Source: Thalassospira sp. TSL5-1 (GTDB lineage Bacteria > Pseudomonadota > Alphaproteobacteria > Rhodospirillales > Thalassospiraceae). Taken from it: a stretch of DNA of 64,000 nucleotides. The notes under the pieces are model-generated. The model searched no databases and was not told where the DNA came from. It saw only the letters and a list, made by a program, of their open reading frames with translations. Position 1 is the stretch's first letter; the number at the start of each line of letters is the position of its first letter. Location: assembly GCF_001907695.1 (NCBI RefSeq), contig NZ_KV880639.1, forward strand, positions 198,103 to 262,102. The letters run 5' to 3'. The position numbers and the translations under genes were made by a program. This document shows, piece by piece, positions 46,652 to 57,319 of this stretch.

Positions 46652-48475
46652 CTATTCCACCGTCACCGATTTCGCCAGATTGCGCGGCTGGTCCACATCC
46701 GTGCCTTTATGCACGGCAACGTGGTAGGCCAGCATCTGCACCGGGATGGTATACAGGATGGGGGCGGCAAAATCGGCCACTACCGGCATCTCCACCGTGG
46801 CAGATGCCATATCGCCAATGGTTTCCAGACCCTTGGCGTCGGACAGGAAAATCACCCGCCCGCCGCGTGCGGCCGCTTCCTGCATGTTTGATACGGTTTT
46901 TTCAAACAGTTCGTCAGATGGCGCAATCACGATAATCGGCACCGACGGGTCAATCAGGGCAATCGGGCCATGCTTCATTTCACCCGCCGCATAACCCTCG
47001 GCATGGATATAGGAAATTTCCTTGAGCTTTAACGCCCCTTCCAGCGCAATCGGATACCCCAACCCACGGCCAAGATACAGCACATCGCGTGCATCGGCGA
47101 TATTGATCGCGAGCTCACGGATTTCCGCGTCATGATGCAGGATTTCGGCAACCTGTTTGGGAATTTCCGTCAGCGCACTGACAATCCCGGCCTCTTCACT
47201 GCCCGAAAGGGTGCCATTTTCACGGCCAATTGTGACCGCAAGGCAGGCCAGAACTGTAAGCTGGGTGGTAAAGGCCTTGGTCGATGCCACGCCAATTTCC
47301 GGCCCGGCATAGGTTTGCAACACCACATCGCTTTCGCGCGCAATGGTGCTTTCGGGTACATTGACGATCGAAAGGATCTTCTGCCCCTGGGATTTGGCAT
47401 AGCGCAATGCCGCCAGCGTATCGGCCGTTTCGCCCGACTGCGAAATAAACAGGGCAATGCCGCCCTTGGGCATCGGCGGGCAGCGATAACGAAATTCCGA
47501 AGCCACATCCACATCAACACCCAGCCCGGCATACCGTTCGATCCAGTGCTTGGCGACCAGCCCGGCATAAAAGGACGTGCCACAGGCGACAATCGTCAGG
47601 CGCGAGGCCTCACCAATATTGAACGGCATATCAGGCAGTTTGATGCTGCGGGTTGCCGGGTTGATGAAGGAATGCAGCGTATCGCCAATCACGGCAGGCT
47701 GTTCAAAAATTTCCTTCTGCATGAAATGATTATAATTGCCCTTGCCGGTCATGGCACCGGAAACGGCCGACAATTTGGTTTCACGGGTCACGTCATTGTC
47801 ATGCTCATCCCGCACCTGCACACCATCACGCCGCAGTTCCACCCAGTCGCCCTCATCAAGGTAAATCAGGCGATTGGTCAGGTGTGAAAGCGCCAACGCA
47901 TCCGAGCCCAGATACATTTCACCATCCCCCAGGCCCACGGCAAGCGGGCTACCGCGCCGGGCACCAAAAAGAACGTCATGTTCACCGGCAATAATAATCA
48001 CCAGCGCAAAGGCCCCCTCGATACGATGCAGCGTTTCCTGCACAGCTTCGCGCGGGGTTTTACCCTGATCAAGAAAATCCGAAACCAGATGCACCACGAC
48101 TTCCGTATCAGTATCCGAGGCAAAAACACGGCCTCGGGCAGTCAGGTCCGCCTTCAGGGCGCGGAAATTTTCGATAATGCCGTTATGAACAACTGCAACC
48201 TTGCCATCGGTATGCGGGTGGGCATTGTTTTCCGTCGGCACCCCGTGGGTCGCCCAGCGAGTGTGACCAATGCCCACATCACCCGCAAGCGGGCTATCCT
48301 TCAAACGGTCGGCCAGATTAACCAGCTTGCCCTCAGCGCGGCGGCGTTCAATTTTGCCATTCACCAATGTGGCGATTCCGGCGGAATCATAACCGCGATA
48401 TTCGAGGCGCTTTAACCCATCAAGAATACGTTCGCTAACGGTGTCTTTGCCAATAATACCGATAATGCCGCACAT
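46652..48475 (-). CDS. glmS: Glutamine-fructose-6-phosphate aminotransferase
   Basis: First enzyme of UDP-GlcNAc synthesis: makes glucosamine-6-phosphate from fructose-6-phosphate and glutamine. The catalytic N-terminal Cys is at residue 2 (MCGIIGIIG), the glutaminase domain spans about 1-220, and two SIS domains follow (ACGTSFYAGLVAKHWIE, SQSGETADTLAALR), ending LAKSVTVE. The 607 residues are typical. No glmS ribozyme is seen upstream. glmU lies 97 bases upstream on the same strand. Confidence 0.98.
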   Translation of the reverse strand: MCGIIGIIGKDTVSERILDGLKRLEYRGYDSAGIATLVNGKIERRRAEGKLVNLADRLKDSPLAGDVGIGHTRWATHGVPTENNAHPHTDGKVAVVHNGIIENFRALKADLTARGRVFASDTDTEVVVHLVSDFLDQGKTPREAVQETLHRIEGAFALVIIIAGEHDVLFGARRGSPLAVGLGDGEMYLGSDALALSHLTNRLIYLDEGDWVELRRDGVQVRDEHDNDVTRETKLSAVSGAMTGKGNYNHFMQKEIFEQPAVIGDTLHSFINPATRSIKLPDMPFNIGEASRLTIVACGTSFYAGLVAKHWIERYAGLGVDVDVASEFRYRCPPMPKGGIALFISQSGETADTLAALRYAKSQGQKILSIVNVPESTIARESDVVLQTYAGPEIGVASTKAFTTQLTVLACLAVTIGRENGTLSGSEEAGIVSALTEIPKQVAEILHHDAEIRELAINIADARDVLYLGRGLGYPIALEGALKLKEISYIHAEGYAAGEMKHGPIALIDPSVPIIVIAPSDELFEKTVSNMQEAAARGGRVIFLSDAKGLETIGDMASATVEMPVVADFAAPILYTIPVQMLAYHVAVHKGTDVDQPRNLAKSVTVE

Positions 48476-48572
48476 ATGCCGTGTCTTTCCTTAAAAGATA
48501 CCGATCAACGCCACTCAAAGTTGGCGGTCGCCTGTTATTTCATTCAATAATCGTATGATCCGCCGGGCACGG

Positions 48573-49919
48573 TTATGCCTTGCCGGTCAGGGCGCGCATT
48601 TTCTCGCGGAATTTGGCGGCCCAGCCCGGTTTTTCGTTTTTTTCGGCGCGAACCAGCACCAGCGCATCGGCCGCAACCTCGCCGCCCAGCGTGCTGCCCG
48701 CTGCGACAATCGCGCCATCGCCAATCGTTACCGGGGCCACCAAGGCACTGTTGGAGCCAATAAACGCCCCCGCACCAATATCGGTGTGGTATTTCTGGAA
48801 ACCGTCATAATTACACGTAATGGTGCCAGCGCCGATATTGGCCTTTGCCCCAATACGCGCATCGCCGATATAGGACAGATGATTAACCTTGGCGCCGTTT
48901 TCGATGCTGGCCTTTTTGACCTCAACAAAGTTGCCAATGCGTGCCCCTTCGCCAATTTCCGCACCGGGGCGCAACCGGGCATAGGGGCCAATATCGGCAC
49001 CGGCGGCAATGTCGCATCCCTCAAGATGGCTAAATGCCTTGATCGTTACATTATCACCAATCGACACACCGGGGCCAAACACCACATTGGGTTCAATCAC
49101 CACATCGCGGCCAATTTTGGTATCGGCACATAAAAACACCGATGACGGGTCCACCAGGGTCGCGCCATTGCTCATCGCCGCCTCGCGCAGGCGGTTTTGC
49201 ATAAGCTGTTCGGCCACGGCAAGCTGGGCACGGGAATTGACACCCAGGGTCTCTTCCTCGGCCACGTCCACCGCCACGCAGCTTCGCCCCTGATCGCGTG
49301 CCACCGTCACGGCATCGGTCAGATAATATTCACCCTTGGCATTGTTATTTTTAATCGCATCCAGCAACGCCACCATGCCCTCGGCGGCAAAGCACATTAC
49401 CCCGGAGTTACAAAAATCAATCCGGCGTTCGGCTTCGGTGCATTCCTTGTCTTCAATAATTGCCAGCAGTTCACCGGTATAAGGGTCCGTTGACAGGCGG
49501 CCATAACCGGTCGGGTCTGCCGGTGTAAAGCCCAGCACGGCCACCGCATGCGCACCCTCGCGCCGGGCGGCAATCAAACGTTCCAGCGTTGCCGTGGTAA
49601 AAAGCGGGCTGTCGCCATACAGCACCAGCACATCGCCTGTCGCCTCTTCCAGCGCATTGCGGGCGGCCAGCACGGCATGGGCGGTACCCAGGCGGTCGGT
49701 CTGTTCAAATGTCGGGTGCGGGGCCACGGCCTTTTCAAGGGCAGGCATATCAGGCCCCACCACGACCAATGTCTGTTCTGCCTTCAGGGCGGATGCAGCA
49801 TCAATGACATGGTTGACCATGGGTTTTCCGGCAATTTTGTGCATCACCTTGGGATGCGCACTTTTCATCCGCGTTCCCATACCGGCTGCAAGGACAACCA
49901 CACTTAATGATCCAGACAT
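48573..49919 (-). CDS. glmU: Bifunctional GlmU: N-acetylglucosamine-1-phosphate uridyltransferase / acetyltransferase
   Basis: Catalyses the last two steps to UDP-GlcNAc. The N-terminal uridyltransferase begins VVVLAAGMGTRMKSAHPKVMH with the GMGTRM nucleotide motif; from about residue 235 a left-handed beta-helix of hexapeptide repeats forms the acetyltransferase (GRDVVIEPNVVFGPGVSIGD). The 448 residues are standard for alphaproteobacteria. It precedes glmS in the same direction, giving a cell-wall precursor operon with gph nearby in divergent orientation. Confidence 0.97.
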   Translation of the reverse strand: MSGSLSVVVLAAGMGTRMKSAHPKVMHKIAGKPMVNHVIDAASALKAEQTLVVVGPDMPALEKAVAPHPTFEQTDRLGTAHAVLAARNALEEATGDVLVLYGDSPLFTTATLERLIAARREGAHAVAVLGFTPADPTGYGRLSTDPYTGELLAIIEDKECTEAERRIDFCNSGVMCFAAEGMVALLDAIKNNNAKGEYYLTDAVTVARDQGRSCVAVDVAEEETLGVNSRAQLAVAEQLMQNRLREAAMSNGATLVDPSSVFLCADTKIGRDVVIEPNVVFGPGVSIGDNVTIKAFSHLEGCDIAAGADIGPYARLRPGAEIGEGARIGNFVEVKKASIENGAKVNHLSYIGDARIGAKANIGAGTITCNYDGFQKYHTDIGAGAFIGSNSALVAPVTIGDGAIVAAGSTLGGEVAADALVLVRAEKNEKPGWAAKFREKMRALTGKA

Positions 49920-50164
49920 TTAAAATCCCTTATTTCCGGTCGCCAATCATTCCCGCTCGGGGCACGATATCGATATAGGCAATGCAATGCAGCACTCCTA
50001 ACGCAATTTGACGCAATGCAAAAGCCCCGCCTGAATCACGTTTTGTAACCTGATGTTAGCAGATGTTACAGATTGTTAATGCGCCTTGTTATTGTTGTCA
50101 GGATTGCTACATTCGGCCAGCACCTTTCGGTGTTTTTATCATGACACATTTCAAGGAACCGCCC

Positions 50165-50836
50165 ATGCCCCGTTTCATTCTGTTTGACCTCGACGGCACC
50201 CTGATCGACGGCGTGGATGATCTGGTCATGGCAATGAACCAGCTTTTGGCACAGCACGGCCTTAAGGGCCTGATGCGCGCCGAACTGGAACCGATGCTGG
50301 GCGACGGCGCACGCATGTTAACGAAGCGCGCCTTTCATGCCCGCAATCAATCGCTAGAGTGCGATGCACTGGACCAAGCATACAACAAATTTGTATCGCT
50401 TTACGAGGCAACAGCCTACCGTGATACATATTTGTACCGGGATGCGGAAACCACCCTGCGCCAATTGCATCAGGAAGGCTGGAGAATTGGCCTGGCATCG
50501 AACAAGCCGACCAAACCCTGCCGCGAGATCCTGTCCACGTTGCGCATTGATGACCTGTTTGGCGTGATTGCCGGAGGCGATGCCACCGATGTACGCAAAC
50601 CCGATGGCGGGCATTTGGCCTTTGCCCTGAATAAAATGGGATATGATGCCGCCCGCGGCGATTATGCCGTGATGGTGGGCGATCATGCCAACGACATCAA
50701 TGCCGCCCGTGCCATCAATATCGCCGCCATCGCCGTTGCCTTCGAGGTCGATGACAGCAAGGCACATAGCCTGGGTGCAGACGCGGTTTTAACCCGTTTT
50801 TCGCAACTGCCGGATGCCTTGAAAGAAATTGCCTGA
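50165..50836 (+). CDS. gph: HAD-type phosphoglycolate phosphatase
   Basis: A 223-residue HAD hydrolase. The nucleophile Asp is in FILFDLDGTLIDGVDD, the cap domain follows, then the Ser/Thr motif in GLASNKPTKP, the Lys motif near DVRKPDGG, and the acidic loop MVGDHANDINAARA. Phosphoglycolate phosphatases of this type lie next to glmU in several alphaproteobacteria. ATG 50165 is chosen because AAGGAA precedes it; earlier in-frame starts lie in a non-conserved stretch. Other phosphoesters are possible substrates. Confidence 0.85.
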   Translation: MPRFILFDLDGTLIDGVDDLVMAMNQLLAQHGLKGLMRAELEPMLGDGARMLTKRAFHARNQSLECDALDQAYNKFVSLYEATAYRDTYLYRDAETTLRQLHQEGWRIGLASNKPTKPCREILSTLRIDDLFGVIAGGDATDVRKPDGGHLAFALNKMGYDAARGDYAVMVGDHANDINAARAINIAAIAVAFEVDDSKAHSLGADAVLTRFSQLPDALKEIA

Positions 50837-50926
50837 AAAGGCCGCTTGACACCCCCGGCAACGCCCCTTATAACCCGCGCCACTGATCGGTGAAGCCTTG
50901 GTTATTAAAGGGCGATTTGCCGCTTG

Positions 50927-51003
50927 GGGCGTATAGCTCAGTTGGTTAGAGCGCTGCCTTCACACGGCAGAGGTCACAAGTTCGAATCTTGTTACGCCCA
51001 CCA
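50927..51003 (+). tRNA. tRNA-Val (anticodon CAC)
   Basis: A 77-base cloverleaf: acceptor arms GGGCGTA and TACGCCC, D-arm GCTCAGTTGGTTAGAGC, anticodon stem CTGCC/GGCAG with loop TTCACAC (anticodon CAC, codon GUG), T-arm with GTTCGAAT, and an encoded CCA end. Confidence 0.96.
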
Positions 51004-51058
51004 TTTCCCCCTTCCTGATATTGTTACTGTTAAAGCCAAATTCCTGCGATTGTGCATC

Positions 51059-51078
51059 AAAATGCTGCGCAGCATTTT
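51059..51078. terminator. Palindromic hairpin after tRNA-Val
   Basis: AAAATGCTGC and GCAGCATTTT form a perfect 20-base palindrome with TTTT on the right side, 55 bases after the tRNA. It is a plausible terminator for the tRNA transcript. Confidence 0.55.
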
Positions 51079-51111
51079 GCCGTATCCACCGCAGACCCAA
51101 ACAGCCCAAAA

Positions 51112-51145
51112 AGTAAAACAGGCTGCCCCAAACGGAACAGCCTGC
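51112..51145 (-). terminator. Terminator after the dehydratase gene
   Basis: On the minus strand CAGGCTG and CAGCCTG pair around a 12-base loop and are followed by TTTTACTTTTT, 34 bases after the dehydratase stop. Confidence 0.78.
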
Positions 51146-51178
51146 TTTGTTATATCCATGTCGTCAGACAGGGCTGGA

Positions 51179-52924
51179 TTAATGGCTATCCTTGGGGATT
51201 TCCTTGCCACGACCACCCAGCAGGAAGTCAAAGTCAGCCCCTTTATCCGCGCCAATAACATGGCTGTAATAAAGCGAGGCATAACCGCTTTGCGGGACGG
51301 AAACGATGGTTTCCCACGCAGCCAGGCGGCGAGCGATTTCGTCGTCGGATACATCAAGGTGCAAACGCCGGTTGGGCACATCCAGTTCGATCATGTCGCC
51401 ATTTTGCACAATCGCCAGCGGGCCACCGGCGGCGGCTTCGGGGGATGTGTGCAAAACAACGGTGCCATAGGCCGTGCCGCTCATGCGGGCATCGGAAATA
51501 CGCACCATGTCGGTAATGCCCTTGCGCAACACCTTGGGCGGCAGGCCCATATTGCCCACCTCGGCCATGCCGGGATAGCCTTTGGGACCGCAATTTTTAA
51601 GGACCATGATGCAGTTTTCATCGATATCAAGGCTTTCGTCGTTAATCTTGGCCTTGTAATCGTCGATATCTTCAAACACCACGGCCCGGCCACGGTGCGT
51701 CATTAAATGTTCAGACGCCGCTGAGGGCTTAAGCACCGCACCATTCGGCGCCAGGTTGCCCTTAACCACGGCAATGCCGCCATGCTGGGTCAATGCCTTT
51801 TCAAACGGCAATATCACATCGTCATTCCAGTTGCGCACCTCGGCCACCTGGTCCCACATGGTATCACCCGAAACCGTGATGGCATCCTTGTGAATATGCC
51901 CTGCTTCGGCCAGTGCCTTGATCACGACCGGCAGGCCACCGGCATAGAAGAATTCCTCCATCAAATATTTGCCCGAGGGCTGCAAATTCACGATGGTCGG
52001 AATATCACGCCCCAGACGGTCCCAGTCATCAAGCGTCAGATCCACACCCAAACGCCCGGCAATGGCAAGCAGATGGATCACCGCATTGGTTGACCCGCCA
52101 ATCGCCCCATTAACACGAATGGCGTTTTCAAAGGCCTGCTTGGTCATCACGTCAGATGGTTTCAGATCATCCTTGACCATTTGCACAATACGGCGGCCGG
52201 TCAAATGCGCCATCACACGGCGGCGGCTATCAACAGCGGGAATGGCGGCATTGCCCGACAGGGCCATCCCCAACGCCTCGGCCATGCTGGCCATGCTCGA
52301 TGCCGTACCCATCGTATTGCACGAACCGGGCGAACGCGACATCGCCATTTCAGCTTCCAGGAAATCCTCGGTGCTGATTTTGCCAGCCTTGCGGTCTTCC
52401 GAAAGCTGCCACAACGACGTGCCCGAGCCAATATCCTGCCCGCGCCATTTACCATTGAGCATCGGCCCGCCGGTCACGACGATGGCGGGAATATCCACGC
52501 TTGATGCGCCCATCAGCAGCGCGGGTGTGGTTTTATCACAGCCCACCATCAGCACCACCCCATCCAGCGGGGTGCCGCGCAGGGCCTCTTCCACATCCAT
52601 CGCACACAGGTTGCGGAACATCATGGCCGTGGGGCGCAACGTGCTTTCACCCGGGGAAAAAACCGGAAATTCCAGTGGCAAACCACCTGCTTCGTAAATG
52701 CCATGTTTGACCCGTTCGGCCAAATCGCGCAAATGGGCATTACACGGGGTTAATTGCGACCAGGTATTGCAAATGCCAATCACCGGTCGGCCATCAAACA
52801 AATCGGCGGGTAGCCCCTGATTTTTCATCCAGCTACGGTGATAGATATTATCTTTGCTGGTGCCACCGAACCAGCCCTGGGAACGCAATTTACGCGGCCA
52901 GGCTGCGGGTTTGAAGGTGCTCAT
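51179..52924 (-). CDS. IlvD/Edd family dehydratase, probable L-arabinonate dehydratase
   Basis: A 581-residue Fe-S dehydratase. Cluster ligands are seen as Cys in CNTWSQLTPCNAH, in GCDKTTPALLMG and in GSCNTMGTASSM. Unlike IlvD (about 560-615 residues), this sequence matches the sugar-acid branch that dehydrates arabinonate and related aldonates (WFGGTSKDNIYHRSWMKNQG). The adjacent ChvE/GguAB-type uptake system for arabinose, xylose and galactose supports this. AGGAG lies before ATG 52924. No other arabinose pathway gene is in the window. Confidence 0.85.
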   Translation of the reverse strand: MSTFKPAAWPRKLRSQGWFGGTSKDNIYHRSWMKNQGLPADLFDGRPVIGICNTWSQLTPCNAHLRDLAERVKHGIYEAGGLPLEFPVFSPGESTLRPTAMMFRNLCAMDVEEALRGTPLDGVVLMVGCDKTTPALLMGASSVDIPAIVVTGGPMLNGKWRGQDIGSGTSLWQLSEDRKAGKISTEDFLEAEMAMSRSPGSCNTMGTASSMASMAEALGMALSGNAAIPAVDSRRRVMAHLTGRRIVQMVKDDLKPSDVMTKQAFENAIRVNGAIGGSTNAVIHLLAIAGRLGVDLTLDDWDRLGRDIPTIVNLQPSGKYLMEEFFYAGGLPVVIKALAEAGHIHKDAITVSGDTMWDQVAEVRNWNDDVILPFEKALTQHGGIAVVKGNLAPNGAVLKPSAASEHLMTHRGRAVVFEDIDDYKAKINDESLDIDENCIMVLKNCGPKGYPGMAEVGNMGLPPKVLRKGITDMVRISDARMSGTAYGTVVLHTSPEAAAGGPLAIVQNGDMIELDVPNRRLHLDVSDDEIARRLAAWETIVSVPQSGYASLYYSHVIGADKGADFDFLLGGRGKEIPKDSH

Positions 52925-53101
52925 GCCCGGTCTCCTGAGTTAGTGGAAAACACCGGCATAACCTTGCCGGTGGCCCGGGCACGCAATGCACCCGGAAAGG
53001 AAGTCAAACGGTATAAAAACCCTGCCCCGTGCGTTGCGGGATAACAGGCAAAAATCGGTTTTTGCCCGGTTTTTGGTCCGTTTTGTATTTTGGTCAATTT
53101 C

Positions 53102-54286
53102 TTAGGCCTTGTTTTTGTTATAAACATCGAAAATCACGGCGGCGAGCAACACCAGGCCCTTAATCACCTGCTGCCAGTCAATCCCGACACCGACAATCGA
53201 CATCCCGTTATTCATGACACCCATGATCAGGGCACCAACGACAGCGCCGATAATTTTACCGACCCCGCCAGACATGGACGCGCCACCAATAAAGACGGCC
53301 GCGATCACGTCAAGTTCAAAGGCAATCCCCGCTTTTGGGGTTGCCGTATTCAAACGGGCGGCAAAAACCAGCCCGGCCAGCCCGGCCAGCATGCCCATAT
53401 TGGCAAAGGTCAAAAAGGCCAGCTTGCGGGTATTGATGCCCGAAAGCTGGGCGGCCTTTTCATTGCCCCCCATCGCATAAATGCGACGGCCAATGGTGGT
53501 GCTGTTGGTGACAAAGGTGAAAATCGCAATCAGAACCGCCATCACGATCAGCACGTTGGGCAAACCGCGATAGGTGGACAGCAGATAGGCGATGTACAAA
53601 ATAGCAAGGCCCGCAATAGCATGTTTGGCGGCAAAAAACGCCATTGGTTCTTCGACCACGGCAAAGCGCGCCTGTTTGGCGCGCGAGCGCAAACCCAGCA
53701 CCGGCAGAATGACGGCTACGGCCACACCAATCGCCATTGAAAACAGGTTAAAGCGCCCGTCAATCATGCCGCTGAACAGGTCTGGCACGAAACCCGATGA
53801 CATCAACTGAAAGTTTGTCGGAAACGGCCCAACGGATGCTCCGCCCAAAAGCGTCAGGGTCAAACCGCGAAAAACCAGCATCCCGGCCAGGGTCACGATA
53901 AAGGACGGAATACGCCAATAGGCCACCCAATAGCCCTGGGCACAGCCAATAAGCCCGCCCACAATCAAACAGGCGGGAATGACAATGATGGTCGGCAGGT
54001 CCCACTGCACCGACATCACCGCGGCCAAAGCCCCGATAAAGCCCACAACCGAGCCCACGGACAGGTCGATATTGCCGCCGACAATCACCAGCAGCATGCC
54101 GACTGCCATGATGATGACGTAGCTGTTTTGTAAAAACAGATTGGTCAGATTGACCGGCTTCATCAAGACGCCATCGGTCAGATACTGAAAGAAGGCCATG
54201 ATCGCGATCAGGGCCAGCACCATGCCATATTCACGCATATGTGTGCGCAGGTAATAACCGATATTTTTGCTGGAAGTCTCACTCAT
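53102..54286 (-). CDS. gguB: Multiple sugar ABC transporter permease
   Basis: A 394-residue permease with about ten hydrophobic segments. The family motif GNIDLSVGSVVGFIGALAA is near residue 70, and GGNEKAAQLSGINTRK is the cytoplasmic loop contacting the ATPase. The size and similarity to the xylose/arabinose-type XylH/GguB class, and the neighbours gguA and chvE, define the system. It starts ten bases after the gguA stop, with GAGGA before ATG 54286. The dehydratase gene follows 177 bases downstream. Confidence 0.9.
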   Translation of the reverse strand: MSETSSKNIGYYLRTHMREYGMVLALIAIMAFFQYLTDGVLMKPVNLTNLFLQNSYVIIMAVGMLLVIVGGNIDLSVGSVVGFIGALAAVMSVQWDLPTIIVIPACLIVGGLIGCAQGYWVAYWRIPSFIVTLAGMLVFRGLTLTLLGGASVGPFPTNFQLMSSGFVPDLFSGMIDGRFNLFSMAIGVAVAVILPVLGLRSRAKQARFAVVEEPMAFFAAKHAIAGLAILYIAYLLSTYRGLPNVLIVMAVLIAIFTFVTNSTTIGRRIYAMGGNEKAAQLSGINTRKLAFLTFANMGMLAGLAGLVFAARLNTATPKAGIAFELDVIAAVFIGGASMSGGVGKIIGAVVGALIMGVMNNGMSIVGVGIDWQQVIKGLVLLAAVIFDVYNKNKA

Positions 54287-54296
54287 TGGTCCGTCC

Positions 54297-55817
54297 TCAC
54301 CCCTTCAGGATCGTGCGCATGATCTTTTCCTGGCTGGCTTCGCTTGCAGCCAGCTGCCCCTTGATTTCGCCTTCATTCATCACATAAATGCGATCGCACA
54401 TGCCCAGAAGTTCCGGCATCTCCGACGAGATCATGATGACCCCTTTGCCGTCGACCGCCAGTTGATTGATAATGGAATAAATTTCGTATTTCGCCCCGAC
54501 ATCGATGCCGCGCGTCGGCTCGTCCAGGATCAAAACTTCCGGCCCGGCAAACAGCCATTTGGACAGAACCACCTTTTGCTGGTTCCCGCCCGAAAGATTG
54601 ATCACCTTTTGCGCAACATTGGGGGTGCGAATATTGATTTTCTGCCGGTATTCCTCGGCCACACCGCGTTCGGCACCATCGTTAAGCACACCATGCTCCG
54701 ACACACCCGCCAAATTGGCGAGCGTAATGTTGGTGGTGATACTCTCATCCAGGATCAGGCCCATTTCCTTGCGGTCTTCGGTCACATAGGCCAGCCCGGC
54801 ATCAATCGCACGCTCAACCGTTGACACATCAACCGGCTTGCCGTGCATCAAAACCTCGCCACTGATATTTAACCCATAGGAACGGCCAAAAATACTCATG
54901 GCAAGTTCGGTGCGCCCGGCCCCCATCAGGCCTGCGATGCCCACAACCTCCCCGGCCGCCACATCGATATTGACGTTTTTGATCAGTTGCTTGGTGGGGT
55001 GCAGCGGGTGGTAACACGACCAGTGGCGCACCTCCATAATCGTCTTGCCAATAGTCGGGGTTCGTTCCGGATAGCGGTGCGCCATATCGCGCCCGACCAT
55101 ATCCTTAACGATGTCATCCTCGCTGATATCGTCTTCGTGACAGTCCAGCGTTGAAACCGCCCTGCCATCGCGGATCACGGTAATGCGGTCGGCTACCCGG
55201 CTGATTTCATTAAGCTTGTGCGAAATCAGGATCGAGGTAATGCCCTGATTGCGAAACTCGATCAAAAGATCGAGCAGCTTTTGACTGTCATTTTCCTGCA
55301 AGCTTGATGTCGGTTCGTCCAAAATCAGAAGTTTGACTTCCTTGGACAGGGCCTTGGCAATTTCCACCAATTGCTGTTTGCCGACACCAATATTTGTGAC
55401 CAGCGTATTGGGGGCTTCGCGCAGGCCGACCTTAGCCAAAAGTTCGGTTGTCCGGGCAAATGTCTTCGGCCAGTTGATAACGCCATTTTCCGCCAGTTCA
55501 TTACCCAGAAAGATATTTTCCGCAATCGACAACAGCGGCACCAGGGCAAGTTCCTGGTGAATGATGATAATGCCGCGATCCTCGCTGTCGCGAATATCAC
55601 GAAAAGACTGAATTTGATCATCAAACAGAATATCGCCTTCATAAGTCCCATGCGGATAAACCCCGCTTAGAACCTTCATCAAGGTCGATTTTCCCGCACC
55701 ATTTTCACCACACAGGGCATGGATTTCGCCCCGTCGCACCTTCAGGTTCACATCATCAAGCGCCTTCACACCGGGGAAGGTTTTTGTGATATTGCGCATC
55801 TCCAGGATGGTATCCAT
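54297..55817 (-). CDS. gguA: Multiple sugar ABC transporter ATPase
   Basis: A 506-residue sugar-import ATPase with two nucleotide-binding halves. The first half has Walker [15 protein letters not shown] and [11 protein letters not shown]; the second carries a degenerate site [25 protein letters not shown] and [14 protein letters not shown]. This matches GguA/XylG-type proteins. ATG 55817 is used because GGGAGGA precedes it; an in-frame ATG lies five codons upstream. A terminator separates it from chvE upstream. Confidence 0.92.
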   Translation of the reverse strand: MDTILEMRNITKTFPGVKALDDVNLKVRRGEIHALCGENGAGKSTLMKVLSGVYPHGTYEGDILFDDQIQSFRDIRDSEDRGIIIIHQELALVPLLSIAENIFLGNELAENGVINWPKTFARTTELLAKVGLREAPNTLVTNIGVGKQQLVEIAKALSKEVKLLILDEPTSSLQENDSQKLLDLLIEFRNQGITSILISHKLNEISRVADRITVIRDGRAVSTLDCHEDDISEDDIVKDMVGRDMAHRYPERTPTIGKTIMEVRHWSCYHPLHPTKQLIKNVNIDVAAGEVVGIAGLMGAGRTELAMSIFGRSYGLNISGEVLMHGKPVDVSTVERAIDAGLAYVTEDRKEMGLILDESITTNITLANLAGVSEHGVLNDGAERGVAEEYRQKINIRTPNVAQKVINLSGGNQQKVVLSKWLFAGPEVLILDEPTRGIDVGAKYEIYSIINQLAVDGKGVIMISSEMPELLGMCDRIYVMNEGEIKGQLAASEASQEKIMRTILKG

Positions 55818-55931
55818 CCGGTCCTCCCGCATGCCGGGCTATGCCGGCTCCCTTTTCAAAACGCGACCCGCAATCTTGTTTTTGCGCGCCTGTTGCCGCC
55901 TGCTTTATCGGGCAGCCCTGGGTTCGTTGAC

Positions 55932-55962
55932 AAAAAACGGGCGGCGTATCATCACCGCCCGC
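55932..55962 (-). terminator. Terminator between chvE and gguA
   Basis: On the minus strand CGGGCGG and CCGCCCG pair around a ten-base loop, followed by a T6 run. A partial stop here would give more binding protein than transporter, as often seen in ABC operons. Confidence 0.85.
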
Positions 55963-55987
55963 TTCCAACATCATGCTCGAGGCACTG

Positions 55988-57079
55988 TTACTTGATTTCG
56001 TCCATCGTGTAGTAACCCGAACCAACCAGCACGCCTTCCCAGTTGCTTTTGTCAACCAGGACCGGCTCTAGCAGGTAGGACGGCACAACCTTGACACCAT
56101 TGTCATAGGTTTTGGTGTCATTCACGGTCGGCTCCTTGCCAGCCAGCACGTCATTGACCATGCTGACGGTAACACGGGCCAGTTCGCGGGTATCCTTGAA
56201 CACGGTGGAATATTGTTCACCGGCAAGAATGGATTTAACCGACGGCAATTCGGCATCCTGCCCCGTCACAATCGGCATTTTCATATCACCAGAGCCGTAA
56301 CCAACGCCCTTGAGAGAGGACAGAATACCAATCGACAGCCCGTCATATGGGGAAAGAACACCATCCACCTTGGCATCGGTGTAATAGGCCGAAAGCAGGT
56401 TATCCATACGGGCCTGGGCAACAGCACCGTCCCAGCGCAGGGTTCCTACCTTGTCCATGCCCATCTGACCCGATTTGATCACGATGGTGCCGTTATCAAT
56501 CATCGGCTGAAGAACCGACATCGCGCCATTATAGAAGAAATAGGCATTGTTATCGTCGGGCGAACCGCCAAATAGTTCAACATTATAGGGGCCGTCGCCA
56601 CGCGATGCGAGACCGTCCAGAAGCGAGTTCGCCTGCAAGACGCCAACCTTGAAGTTATCAAACGTGGAATAATAATCGACATCGCCACTATCGCGGATCA
56701 GGCGGTCATAGGCAAAAACCTTGATCCCGGCAGCCTTGGCATTTGCCAGCGCGTTTGACAGGGTGGAACCGTCAATCGCGGCAATCACCAGAACATCAAC
56801 GCCCTTCACAATCATGTTTTCAATCTGGGAAAGCTGATTGGGAATATCGTCTTCGGCATATTGAAGGTCGGTTTTATAACCGGCTTCTTCAAACTGCTTG
56901 ACCATCGAATCGCCATCCGAAATCCAGCGGGCGGATGATTTGGTCGGCATGGCAATTCCGACAAAGCCCTTATCGGCAGCAAAAGCGGCAGACATGCCAA
57001 AACCACCCGGCATGGCAGGGGCAAAAGTTGCGGCTGCACCAAAGGCAAGGCCGGCCAAAACGGCACTCAGACGTTTCAT
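55988..57079 (-). CDS. chvE: Periplasmic sugar-binding protein ChvE
   Basis: A 363-residue periplasmic binding protein with a signal peptide ending near SAAFAADKG. The mature protein begins [20 protein letters not shown], followed by [14 protein letters not shown] and [16 protein letters not shown], the pattern of ChvE/SbpA proteins that bind glucose, galactose, arabinose and xylose. In Agrobacterium ChvE also serves chemotaxis and virulence sensing; only transport is inferred here. It is followed by a terminator, then gguA-gguB. Confidence 0.93.
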   Translation of the reverse strand: MKRLSAVLAGLAFGAAATFAPAMPGGFGMSAAFAADKGFVGIAMPTKSSARWISDGDSMVKQFEEAGYKTDLQYAEDDIPNQLSQIENMIVKGVDVLVIAAIDGSTLSNALANAKAAGIKVFAYDRLIRDSGDVDYYSTFDNFKVGVLQANSLLDGLASRGDGPYNVELFGGSPDDNNAYFFYNGAMSVLQPMIDNGTIVIKSGQMGMDKVGTLRWDGAVAQARMDNLLSAYYTDAKVDGVLSPYDGLSIGILSSLKGVGYGSGDMKMPIVTGQDAELPSVKSILAGEQYSTVFKDTRELARVTVSMVNDVLAGKEPTVNDTKTYDNGVKVVPSYLLEPVLVDKSNWEGVLVGSGYYTMDEIK

Positions 57080-57256
57080 TATATTTTCTCCCTAATTACG
57101 CGGCAACGCGAGGCACCTCCCTTTAGGCAAGGGTCCCTTATGCCGTTTCAACCGCGTCGCATTATTCTTCCTCGCAAGCACCATTTTTTATGGCACCGGC
57201 CGCGCAATATTCGGTCGCTTTGTCATAACATTCAAATAATGAAAACTGAACATTGC

Positions 57257-57272
57257 ATATCAAAAATGATAT
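57257..57272. promoter_or_regulatory. Candidate LysR-type operator
   Basis: ATATCA-AAAA-TGATAT is a perfect palindrome containing a T-N11-A pattern, in the divergent gap between chvE and the GbpR-like gene, 48 bases before the regulator start. Confidence 0.5.
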
Positions 57273-57319
57273 ACTATAAATTCAGCAGCAAACACACTAG
57301 CATCTCGGAGCCATCCCGT

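Noticed and set aside
47132..47887. A 251-codon plus-strand frame inside glmS
   Set aside because: Antisense to a conserved enzyme, with no ribosome binding site or motif.
50063..50164. Longer start for the gph gene at 50063
   Set aside because: The added residues are not conserved, and AAGGAA fits the ATG at 50165.
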